From Dioscorea cayenensis subsp. rotundata (taxonomy: Eukaryota; Streptophyta; Magnoliopsida; Dioscoreales; Dioscoreaceae), in NCBI RefSeq assembly GCF_009730915.1, contig NC_052474.1, positions 14,605,501-14,669,500 of the forward strand: 64,000 bases of DNA, in the 5' to 3' direction. Shown one piece after another: positions 23,324 to 34,019 of this stretch (positions within the stretch are counted from its first letter, which is position 1; every line of letters starts with the position of its first letter). The translations under genes were made by a program, and so were the position numbers. The notes under the pieces are model-generated. The model had not been told where the DNA came from and searched no databases. It was given only the letters and a program-made list of their open reading frames with translations.

Positions 23324-24820
23324 TGATAAACGCCTAAATGTATGTATTTTATATGTATTAATCTTGTATCTTTTGTGAATATGTTAACGAATTGATGCCC
23401 GCTTTTATGTCTAAATTGGTTATTTTTGGTGTTGCGGTCTTAAATGAGTCAAACAATGCTCAAAAAAATGCAAATCGGATGAATTCGACATCAAAAAGCG
23501 GCATTTTTGGGGGTCCCGACACTCGTAGCGGTATTATAGCGGGTCATTGTTCTTGCTCGCGGGCATTTGGTGGGAGTTTCACGGGCTCCATGCGCCCGCA
23601 TGGATGCCCGTGAGGTTTGTCGGAAATTATCAAGGCTCGTGCATCGAGTGAAAAACATCGTAGTCGAGCAATCGTAGCACCGGCGGGGTTTTTTGGGCAT
23701 TTTTCAGGAGCTTTCACGGGCTCCATGCGCCCGCATGGAGCCCGCATGGACTGACGGGGTATATAAGAAGCTGATTTCTTCTAGGGCAAGGGGAGTTTAT
23801 TGGGGAGAGTTCTTCAAGCCGATTTTCACCAGTCTTTGAGAGGCAAGATTACATGTTTTGGAGAAGGGAAATCTATGGGAGAAGCTCGGATTTGGCTAAA
23901 TCTTCATCGATCTCTTCTTTTGGAGTTTGTAGATCGACGTAGGGAAGCCGCCCTCCCATTGCAGGGCGTCCGTGGAAGCCTTTCCACCCTAGCTTGGCTT
24001 GTCTTCCTTCTTCCATTGTTTGAGGGAGTTTTTTTATTATGCCATTTGTAGTTGTTTGCATGGATTTGTTGCTTGGATTTGTTTGTATGGATGAGTAGAC
24101 CCCAAGGTCACCGGATGCCGGTGAACCTTGGGGTGAACTTGTGTATTTGGATGATTTAAGTTTGTTTATTGCAATTGTTGTGTTTTTGAGATTCATTCTT
24201 GGTGCATTTGATGTGTTACTTACATGAGAACTCTGAAACCAACTGCTAGGTTGTACTTGGTAGCTTGACCATCGCCTCTTGTACTAGACACACCAAGTTT
24301 GAAGGGATTCATGTATGAATACGCCGTGACCATCGGGTATTCTGCACTCCCTCCACAATTAGGGGCTAGACCAAGTTGTGTTCCGGCTCTAATTAGGGAT
24401 TTCCCCACTTGTTAATGCAATCGTATGAGGATTTGATCGGAAGAAATTCTGTGTCAATACTTATACCGGATTAGGGGTCAATGGTCGTGACCATCGGGTT
24501 GACCTAATCTAGGAAATCTCTAGGTCCAAACATTCAATTGCATGACATTCTTAGCATCCTGTGCACTTTAGTAGCCCCTAGGAATCCGCATCCGTGACCG
24601 TTCCTTTCCCCGATTTTATACCCTCTCCGTATTTTTAGTCTCCACTTGTAGTTATCTTATTTAAATTAATAGATTAGAGAAACCTTTCGAATCATGTCGG
24701 CTAGACAATAAGCGAAGAGGAAGTAAGGGTAGATCCTTGGGCCCAGGGAATACGACCCTCTCGTGCTCGCATGAGAGGTATTACTTGACGACTCCGTGCA
24801 CTTGCGGATCGCACTCATCA
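23324..24820 (+). repeat. Family B solo LTR (variant 1)
   Basis: It starts TGATAAACGCCTAAATG and ends cacttgcggatcgcactcatca, matching the ends of the family B LTR at 49783-51265 (TGATAAGTGTCTAAATG .. cacttgcgaggaatcaatca). Length is 1497 bp. No primer binding site or internal sequence follows, so it is a solo LTR. Flanking pentamers (cggat and gtaat) do not match. A TATA box and a perfect inverted repeat lie at 23717-23766. Confidence 0.75.
23717..23744. promoter_or_regulatory. Perfect inverted repeat upstream of LTR TATA box
   Basis: CGGGCTCCATGCG and CGCATGGAGCCCG are exact complements around CC. A half-decayed copy lies at about 23582-23612. The TATA box (ggggtatataag, 23756-23766) begins about 14 bp downstream. 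Confidence 0.65.
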
Positions 24821-24825
24821 GTAAT

Positions 24826-25827
24826 CCAAGAACAACTGGGCGTTGCCTCCAAGCCACCGGTACTAGTCCCCTACAAGGTCCCGGTGGAGAAATCGCTCAA
24901 TTTCAACACCTCACACCCCATATGACCGCAATAAGTTCTAGGGATACCTAAGAGTGAAACCGATTTCTAAAAATAGATCCAACCCTATTTCCTGAAGAAG
25001 GATCCCTAACCCCTACAAGGTCTCCGTGGAGAAATCTATTAATCTCACACTTCACACCAAATATGGTTGTATAGAGTCTAGGGAATACGGAGATAGGAAA
25101 CACTCAATCGGAAGGGAAAGGGGACACTCCACTATCTCATGACTCACCTTCTCAGCCCTCTTTAACCTTGAAGTTCTAACTCAAATGGAGACCTCTCACA
25201 TCAAAGTAACACATTATGCAATGTAGATCAATCACGAAGATCAACAACACATGCAAGCAATAAAATCACAAGGTTAAAAACTCAAATCAACTCGAATTAA
25301 CTAGAAAAATAAAACAAATCAATACAAAAGAATAGATCCTAGGGTTCATATCCCCAAATACATACTAGTGTTTAGCCCTCCATGGGGCAAGTTATAAAAC
25401 AATGATTAATATAATGAAAAACAACAAAAACCATAGAGAAAATCCCCTTGAATTCGTGATGATTAGCCTTGATGGATAGTTCAACATCTTGAAGGATTCT
25501 TCTCCAAAGCTAGGTCGCTGGTGGTTTCCCAAGTGCTATGACGGGGAAGGAAACTATCAAAGTTGGTGAGGAACATCCTCTAAATCAGCAAAGACCTCCT
25601 TTCTAAGCCTTAGCCGTCTCACCCCTCAAGAGTGGCACAGTAAATGTCAAAGAATAGGGCAAAATGGCAATTTATAAACATAAACCCATGCCTATCACGT
25701 GCCGCCACATGGCCATGTATATTTTCCAAGCACCCCCGTGGGCTACAGGAATTTCCACACGAGCACGTGAATAGTAATATTGCTACAGTGATGTTGCTAC
25801 AATGTTTCGCTACGGTACTTTTCACAA
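24826..25827 (-). repeat. Family A LTR fragment, inverted
   Basis: It contains the 3' half of the A LTR read backwards (gtggagaaatcgctcaa, the crowded gggaaaggggac block, ttagccctccatggggc) through to the CTGTAGCA-type promoter-proximal motifs at about 25770-25815, then stops where another inverted A copy begins. Confidence 0.6.
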
Positions 25828-27167
25828 TTAAGCCTTGGGTGCTAAAATCACTTCAACGCTTCACTCCATTGTCTTTGCAACTAATCCCCAGCGGAAGGTC
25901 ATCCCTTAGTCCGTTCACTCTACTATGACCGCAAAGAACTCAAGGAAATGGAGGTAGGATAAATCATGTCAAAGGGGAAAGGGGACGCTCCGCTATCTCT
26001 TGACTCACCTTCTCAACCCTCTCCAACCTAGTTTTGTCTAACTCTCGTGGTGTGTCACTCACTCATAATGGTTACCAAGGTGAACTCTCAACCCTAGTAT
26101 CACTCTAAGGGAGCAGTCAATCAATGAAACATTCAAAATTGGAACTCAATTAAAACATCAATTAAGGAAAGCATAATAAAAGGTTTATTGATACAAATAC
26201 ATCCTAGGGTTCACAAATCCAAGTACACACTAGGGGATTTACCTCTCCATGGAGCTACTTACAATAAACAATGAAATCGAATGTAAAAACAAGTAATCTA
26301 TAGAAAAACCCCCCTCGGTAGTCATGTCGATGGTCTTGTGGAATGGCCTCGTCTCCTCTGAAGGTCTCCTTCTCCGCTCCTAGGGCACACCTCGCCGGAT
26401 CGGTGTCGATGAAAGCTCCCCCAATACCCTTCTTCCAAGTGGAGCGCGATGTCGAAGCAGTAGAACCTCTCCTAAACCCTTGCCAATACCTCTCAAAACC
26501 CTAGCCACCACCCTCTTGAAAGTTGGGGAAAAGATGGAGAAAAGAATACTTAAATCAGGCTGTAAATCATCTTTAAAAGGGCTGGAATCGGGCATCGACA
26601 CGCCCCTGTTGGCGCCCCTGTGGATTTTTCATACGGGCGTGGGGAATTTTCAGACACCAGTGTGGACTCTCTGAAATTCAATTTCTCAGCCAGCTATGAA
26701 CGGTACCTGCTGCAACAAATTGCTACAGTACCGGCCTGAAACACTCCCGAATCCATGTTTTCATCGAGATAATGTAAACGGGCACACGTTTACATCGTAG
26801 ATCATTTTGCTTCTTCAATAAATGGCCTCATTGGTGAAACTCTTGCTATCAATGCACAAATCGGGGTACTCGATTATGACTGCTTTTGTGCCCTCCAAAT
26901 CATTGTGCTAGCTTGAATATAAGTAGATTGGCACACATTCTCGCAACTTGAACCTGACTTATGTTTTCACGTTTGATTCTTCTCAAGATTTCCTCCAAAT
27001 GTGTGCATTCAAGATCTACATTGGCTTCTTTCTTTAACATTCGGCTTCACAACCCTATATGCATGAAAGTAACACAAATGCACAAGTATTATCGCTAAAA
27101 CTTGATAAAAGTAATGCTCAACATTAGGAAAGAATACTTCGCATTCTTATCACACAAGCACTTATCA
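25828..27167 (-). repeat. Family A LTR, inverted, 3'-truncated
   Basis: The minus strand begins TGATAAGTGCTTGTGTGATAAG at 27167 and runs to about 25828, ending inside the ..gcttaatt..cacttcaacgcttcactcc region. About 1.34 kb of the usual 1.8 kb. Confidence 0.7.
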
Positions 27168-27226
27168 GCCACATAGTCGGGCACACGATCATGTGGTAGG
27201 CTATAAGACTTTTTTTCATCAACGCA
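27168..27226 (-). repeat. Older inverted family A LTR fragment, part 1
   Basis: Continues at 28996-29339 once the younger solo LTR is removed. The joined order matches the gggcacac..gtagatcatg..gatgtgattgcc section of other inverted A LTRs. Confidence 0.65.
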
Positions 27227-28995
27227 TGATAAGTGCTTGTGTACTAAGAATAGGAAGTGTTCTTTTCTAATGATGAGCATTATTTTTATCTGGTTTTATC
27301 GCTAATGCGTGTGTCTTTGTGTTCTTTTGTGCATATAGGGTTGTGGAGCCAAATAGAGAAGAAAGGAGCCAAAGTAGATTGCAAATGCATTATGTTGATG
27401 GAATCTTGAAGTAGACACATGAGAAGACACAAGTTGTGCTCAAAGACATATGAGTTTGTGCCAACCTCCATTATGCTTGATGGAATATGTAAATTAGAGA
27501 GGCACAAAGGCAGTCACACTCATGTATTCTGACTTATGCAAGGCTAGCAAGATTCCCGTCAAATGTGTTTTTACTTGAAGATGCAATGCGATCTACAGCA
27601 TAGACGTGTGGTTGTTTGTGTTGCCTCGATGAAAAGTGTAGATTTGGGAGTATTTTGACAGAGTATTGTAGCAGGCTACTGTACAAAGTTCTACAGATTC
27701 ACACGGGCGTGTGGAAATTCCACACGCCCATGTGGATTCCCAATTCCAGCCCTATATAAAGCCATGATTCAGCCAGATTTCAGAATCCACTTTTACATCT
27801 TTTCTCTATCTTTTCCCCATCTTTTCCCCAACTTTGGAGAGGCTTGCTACTAGGGTTTAGATAAGCTTTGGCAAGGATTTTGGAGTGGTTCTACGGCCTT
27901 CGACACTGTGCTCCATCAGAAAATAGTTATTGGTGGAGCTTTCGTCGGCATCAATTCCGCGAGGTGTGCCCTAGGCTTGATGAGGGAACCTTTGAAGAGG
28001 CCTAGATTACTCCACAAAACCACCGAAATGAATACCAAGGGGTTTTACTCATTGATTGCATCTCTTTACTTTTGACTTCATTGTTGATTGTATTTTGCTC
28101 CATGGAGAGCTAAACCTTTAGTGGGTGCTTAGACTTGTAAACCCTAGGATGATATTGTTTCTTTCACCTTTTATTATGCTTTTCTTAATTCATGTTTTTA
28201 ATTGAGTTCCAATTTTGAATGCTTGTTGTGTTGATTTTTCCTTAAAGTGACACTAGGGTGGAGAATCCATCTTGGTAATCCTTGTGGATGAGTAACACAC
28301 CATGAGGGTTAGATCATGCTAGATTGGAGAGGGTTGAGAGGGTGAGTCGAGAGGTAATGGAGTGTCCCCTTTCCCCTGCGGTGTGATTTACCCTACCTCC
28401 ACATTCCAAGAGTTCTTTGCGGTCATAATAGAGTGAAGTGCTAAGAGACGAACTCCGCTGGGGCTTAGTTGCGCGAGCAACAGAGTGAAGCGTTGAAGTA
28501 ATCCTTAGTATTGGGGCTTAATTATGACTAGGGGTCTTTCGCCTGGACCAAAGGGTTAGATCTATATTATGGAATAGGTTTTATCACTTGGAATCACTAG
28601 AACCTAAAGCAATCTAGCACAATGTGAGGTGTCGACTCTGAGAGATTTCTACACGGAAGTATAGTATAGGGTTAGTCATGGTTGACCTTAAGTTTTGGGA
28701 CCATATGTTTTAGGGTCTCCATGACTTATTAGACATCAGTTAGGAGGAATATCCGACTGCCCCACTTTCTAACGATTGCCTTTTCGCTCATTTTATTGCG
28801 CCTCTCTTTCTTATTTTCTTTAGTTCTTTTCATATTGATTTTGTTCACACCAATATCGATTCATACTCACGTTAGTTAAGTAGCAATCTTTGTGTTACTG
28901 GTCACTATTCCCTGTGGATTCCACTACCCACTCACCGGGGTATTATTACTTCGACTATCCCCTGCACTTGCGGGTCACACGCAAGGTGTGTGTAA
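27227..28995 (+). repeat. Family A solo LTR with target duplication
   Basis: It starts TGATAAGTGCTTGTG and ends ..cttgcgggtcacacgcaaggtgtgtgtaa; the last bases depart from the usual tgtca. The pentamer ACGCA occurs on both sides (27222-27226 and 28996-29000). No internal region follows. It holds a near-perfect 35-bp dyad at 27700-27734 and a TATA box (ctatataaag) at 27752. Confidence 0.8.
27700..27734. promoter_or_regulatory. 35-bp dyad upstream of family A TATA box
   Basis: CACACGGGCGTGTGGAA, one central A, then TTCCACACGCCCATGTG: 16 of 17 arm positions pair. The TATA box starts 18 bp downstream. Equivalent dyads precede the TATA-like boxes of the A LTRs near 30692, 34531, 42184, 56696 and 60443, several with CpG decay. 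Confidence 0.7.
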
Positions 28996-29339
28996 ACGCA
29001 TCTTTGAAATGTCTTACAATCTTCACAAAGAGAAGGAACATGCAGATGTGATTGCCTTTGTACCTTTCCAACTAGTGAATTGGATTGAATCTCCTTGGAA
29101 GTTGGCACACATCTCCACATTCATGAACTCCTCTCATGTCTTGGTCTTTAATTTGAACAAGAACTACTGACATTGTGACTTTATAGCCTATCTTTGCTTC
29201 CTTTTTACTCTTGAAGGCATTCACAACCTAATTGCACAAAAGAACACCAAATACATAATATGACACATAAACCATGGTAAAAATGATGCTCAATACATGT
29301 AAAACATATATAAAAATATGTCTACTCAAGCACTTATCA
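28996..29339 (-). repeat. Older inverted family A LTR fragment, part 2
   Basis: The minus strand starts CTGATAAGTGCTTGAG at 29339-29340 and runs to the insertion point of the solo LTR. Confidence 0.65.
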
Positions 29340-29496
29340 GAGAGAGAGAGAGAGCCAAAAGAAGCATCTCAAACTTTAAATGATGAAGTTAGAGCTCTCT
29401 CGGCATTATTAAATAAGAACAAGGAAAAACTAGGTGTCTAACGGACAGCTTATGATCAATCTTATGGCAATAAGTCAATTATAGAGGACCTTGCGG
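29340..29496 (+). other. GA microsatellite and short coding-like fragment
   Basis: A (GA)n run at 29339-29354 is followed by a 30-codon plus-strand frame reading ASQTLNDEVRALSALLNKNK before a stop. It is helical and charged, and could be a scrap of a gag or host coiled coil. Unrecognised. Confidence 0.25.
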
Positions 29497-30111
29497 GCAT
29501 GCTTATATGATGTGTTCTCCACAAGTATATGGGTCGCACCAAAGTAATACATTGGTACCCCGTTAGAGGTAGGGTTATCGAACCTCAATGGCTGGACTTA
29601 AAGTACTAATCAAACTTCTGATGTTTAGTCTAACAAAGATTGGTAAAAGATTTAATTTAGAACTAATAGTGAAAGAGTGAATGATGGTAGAAACCGGGGG
29701 ATTAGGATTGTGTTTTCAACTACAAGAGAGCAATACCCCAGGATGATCCCTATGATTTATAGCATGTTGACTTAATTATAATGGTTACCAGGTACATTCT
29801 ATGATTTAAGTGTGTGCCCTAAAGCAATGTTCCATCTATGGTTCTCAAACAAACCAAGTTATGCTAAGATAACTCGATTACCAAGGCAGCTGTACAATTC
29901 AAGCCATCAAGATATGCAAACACAAGATTAAAAACAAGAAACTTGAAGAACTCACTAATTATTGACAATCAAGTAGTCAAGCATACAAAACCATGTAGTT
30001 CAATATCCGGGGCCACCATGGATGGTTAGCCCGTCATGGATTGGTACAACAAAGAAAACATAGATAAATAGCAAGAAAAAGAAGACATGGCTCCCTTCTA
30101 CTGAAGATGAT
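29497..30111 (-). repeat. Family C-like LTR fragment, inverted
   Basis: It opens with ttctccacaagtatatgggtcgcaccaaagtaatac, laid out like the family C LTR at 18862, and is cut at its right edge by the A0 LTR. No coding. Confidence 0.4.
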
Positions 30112-31575
30112 TGATAAGTGATTGTGTATTAGTAATACAAAGTATTATTCTCTTACATTAAGCATTACTTTTCTCAGATTTTATCTCTTATACATGTATA
30201 TTTGTGTTATTTTGTGCATATAGGGTTATGGAGAAATAATGGAAGAAAGAGACAAAAGTAGATCATGGATGCACTATGTTGATAGAGTCTTGGAATGAAC
30301 AAACGCGAAGAAACAAGTTGTGCTCAAAGACACGTGATTGTGTGCCAACCTCCATCGTGCTCAAATAAATACATGGTTCAGAGGGGCAGAAAGGCAGTCA
30401 CATTCTCGTGTTCTGACTTGTGCAACACTAGCTAGACCTTCATCAATGTGACATTTATTGAAGATACAACGGGATCTACCGCATAGATGTGTGCCCGTTC
30501 AAGTGGCCTGGATGAAAAGTGTGGATTCGTGAGTATAGTGGCGGAATACTGTAGCACTTTCATGTAGTAAAGTATTGTAGTAAATTACTGTAGCAGTTGC
30601 TGTTCACAGACCACAAAAAATCAGTTTCCTTGCGATTAACACAGGCGTGTGGAAATTCCACATGCCTGTGTGGATGCTGGATTCTAGCCATATTTAAGTC
30701 ATGATTTCAACTGTTTTGAGAGATCTTTTAGCCATCTTTTCCCCATCTTTGGGAAGGCTTTAGCAAGGTTTTTGGAGTGGTTCTATGGCCTTCAACATCA
30801 CATTCCTTTGGAGTGGTTTTTGGAGTCATTCGGCGAGGTGTGCCCTAAGGTTGACGAGGGAACCCTTGGAGAAGATGAGGTTACTCCACAAGACCATTGA
30901 TACGGACTACAAGAGGTTTTTACTTATGGATTGCATGATTTTATATTTGATTTCATTATTGATTGTATCTTGCTCCATGGAGAGCTAAACCGCTAGTGGG
31001 TGATTGGACTTGTAAACCCTAGAATGATTTTGTTTCATTGACATTTTATTTTGTTTTCTTAAATTTATGTTTTAATTGAGTTCCAATTTTGAATGTTTGT
31101 TGAAGTGATTTTCCCTTAGAGTAATACTAGGGTTGAGAATCCATCTTCGTAATCCTTGGGATGAGTGACACACCATGAGGGTTAGACAAAGCTAGATTGA
31201 AGAGGGTTGAGAGGGTGAGTAGAGAAGTAGCGGAACACCCTTTCCCTTCCAGTGTGATTATCCTACCTCTGTGTTCCAAGTGTTCTTTGCGGTCATAAAT
31301 AGAGTGAAGTGGTAAGAGAGGAACTTCACTAGGGCTTAGTTACACAAGCAATAAAGTGAAGCATTGCAGTAATCCTTAGTGCCGGGTCTTAATTGAGAAT
31401 AGGGGTCTTTCGGCTAGACCAAAATGTTAGATCTAGATTAGGGAATAGGGTTTATTACTTGGAGTCCTTAGAGCTTTAAGCAGCCTTGTACAGTGTGAGG
31501 TACTGAGATTGAGCGATTTCTCCACCGGGGCATAGTATAAGGTTCGTCACGGTTGACCTTATGTTTGGGACCGTG
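30112..31575 (+). repeat. Family A LTR of element A0, 3'-truncated
   Basis: It starts TGATAAGTGATTGTGTATTAG. All landmarks are present up to ggttgaccttatgtttgggaccgtgt, where it jumps directly into gag coding sequence. The last ~240 bp of the LTR, the primer binding site and the gag start are deleted. A 15-bp-arm dyad (14/15 paired) lies at about 30641-30671, with a TATA-like catatttaag at 30692. Confidence 0.75.
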
Positions 31576-31584
31576 TCACAGCTC

Positions 31585-33040
31585 AAAATTTTGAGATCAA
31601 GCCAGGCTTCATCCAGATGTTATAGCAGTCAGCACAATTTAATGGTTTGGCTAATGAGGATCCAAACATTCATATAGAGAACTTCTTGGAGGTGTGCGAC
31701 ATGCTCAAGATTAATAGTGTTACGAATGATGCTATCAAGTTGAGGGCCTTCCCATTTTCCTTGAAAGGTAGAGCAAAGCAATGGCTACATTCATTACCTA
31801 GAGCATTGATCACTGCATGGGAGGAGATGGTAGAAGCTTTTCTTGCCCGATATTTCCCTCCCAGAAAATCTGTGAAGCTTAGGAATGAAATATCCTATTT
31901 TGTACAAATAGAATTGGAGTCTCTTTTGAGAGAGAGGATAGGTTCAAAGAGCTCCTGCGGAAATGTCCTCAATATGTCCTCGAGTGGATGATTATTCAGG
32001 CATTCTATAGTGGGTTGAACTAAAGCACAAAGCAGTTACTTGATGCTGCAGTAGGAGATAACTTAGGGAGCAAGATCCCTAAAGAAGCCCAATATTTCAT
32101 TGAAGAAATGGTTATGAACAGTTATCAGTGGAATACAAGGGATTGAAAGAAGGTAGCCAGACTTCATAAGATTGATGCAGTTACCTCATTGGCGGCTAGG
32201 TTGAGTCATTGAGCAAGAAGTTAGATACTCTAACTTCTCCTAGAGTGGTGGCTATGAAAAGTTGCACTGGGTGTGGGGAACGGCATGCTTCATCTGATTG
32301 CTTGATTTCTATTGGTGGTATATCTTTGGTGGAACAAGTGGATTTTGTGGGTAATGCAATGAGAGGCCAAGGGAATCGAGTAACCCTACAATCCGGGGTG
32401 GAGGAGCCACCCGAATCTTTCTTGGAGTAATCAGGATCAACAGAACAATATGCCACCACCTGATTTCCAACAACAACAAGCCTCGAACATGGAGAATTAA
32501 GTTTTTAGGGTTGGAAAATTGGATGACCGACCTAGAGAAGGCCTTGACCAAGTTTATTCAATCGTCGGATACAAGATTTCAATCGGTTGAGGCCACACTT
32601 CGCAACTATACCACATCATTGCACAACTTGGAAAATCAAGTGGGCCAAATTGTAAAGTCACTCTCAGAAAGACCTCAAGGGAGTTTGCCTAGCAACACTG
32701 AGACAAACCCAAGAGAACATGTGAAGGCGATCACTTTGAGAATTGATTGTGAAATTGAGAGTAGGCTCCCTAGTAGGAAGACTAATGTTGAAGCACCTAA
32801 GGTCATGGAGGTTGAGGAGAGAGCCAACAAAGAGAAAGAGGTGGCACCGCCATCCTACAAGCCAAAAATCCCTTATCCTTCGGGATTGAAGAACCACCAA
32901 AATGATGAGCAATACAAGAAGTTTTTGGGTATATTCAATCAGTTGTACATCAATATCCCATTCGTAGAGGCATTATCTCAAATATCTCGCTATGCAAAAT
33001 TTTTAAAGGACCTCTTGACAATAAGAGGAATTTGGAGGAG
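31585..33040 (+). pseudogene. Gag of element A0 (N-terminus deleted)
   Basis: The capsid region (31647-31991) matches the plant retrotransposon gag domain: NFLEVCDMLKINSVTNDAI, LRAFPFSLKGRAKQWL, FLARYFPPRKSVKLRNEI. A zinc-knuckle-like CTGCGERHASSDC (CX2CX3HX4C, the short spacing seen in Athila/Tat gags) lies at about 32263-32301. A helical region follows (32511-32760: LEKALTKFIQSSDTRFQSVE and LENQVGQIVKSLSERP). Stops and frameshifts divide it. The first ~100 codons are lost together with the end of the LTR. Confidence 0.8.
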
Positions 33041-33060
33041 AGTACATATGTGATTCTAGA

Positions 33061-33877
33061 TGCTTGATGTTCGGTGGTGTTGCAAAGGAATATGCAGAAC
33101 AAGAAAAAATACCCCAGAAGCTTTATCATTCCATGCAACATTGGCAATTTGGGTGAAGAAAAGGCATTGGCAGATTCAGGGGCCAGCATTAACGTCATAC
33201 CTAACACATTCTTCCAAAAGCTAGGCTTGGGAGAGCCTAGGCCCACTTGGATGACACTTCAATTGGCAAACCAAATGATTAGACATCTGAGGGGCATCGT
33301 TGAAGATATAATTGTGAAAGTTGACAAGTATATATTTCTTATTGATTTCATAGTGTTAGATGTTCTACAAATACTTGGAAGGCTATTCTTGTGCACTTCC
33401 AAGGTTTTTATTGACATGGACAGCGGGGAGTTGACTTTATGAGTTGGTGATGACAAGTTGACATACCGCCTCGCCGAAGCCATGCGACATTGTCTTGATT
33501 TTGATGATACTCTTTACTTTCTTTATGTTATTGATGAGTTAATTGATAAATATATGCAGGGAATGATGTGCCTGGATCCATATGAAGGGATACTAGATCA
33601 AGAAGTGGAGAACGAAGAAGTCTTATCACTTGGTCTAGAGATCAAGATGCAACCAACCCCGGGGATCATGAAGAGGATGATCTAAAAGATAAAGTGAGCA
33701 AGGAGACATCACAAGAAGTGCCCCAAGGCTAACAAGGATGTGCAAGCACGGAGTAAGGATAACTAACCCTTGTGTAGTAACAAGCTCGATAACTCTCCCT
33801 ATACCTTCAAAAGATTATGTTCATCAAGCTTTCACGTTGTTGGTAAGAGGGAAACCTTCATTTATGAGCCCCCATGA
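33061..33877 (+). pseudogene. Protease of element A0, fused to the end of pol
   Basis: The aspartic protease shows FIIPCNIGNLGEEKALADSGASIN with an intact D-S-G-A active site (33173), then KLGLGEPRPTWMTLQLANQM, VDKYIFLIDFIVLD and a degraded ILGR-like motif. A linker rich in K and E follows and ends ETFIYEPP-stop (stop at 33875). The stop is followed by the same non-coding wording that follows the integrase of the family B element at 54869. RT, RNase H and integrase are absent. Confidence 0.8.
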
Positions 33878-34019
33878 GGGAAGGTCAGGTACGCCAAGCT
33901 TAGTGACATTAAATAAGTGCTTCTTGGGAGGCAACCCATGTCTTTACTGGTTTCCTAGGTTTTAGTTTAGTGTTTGCATAAATAAGACTTGAGTGTTGGT
34001 TTCTTGTTTTTTACATGCT

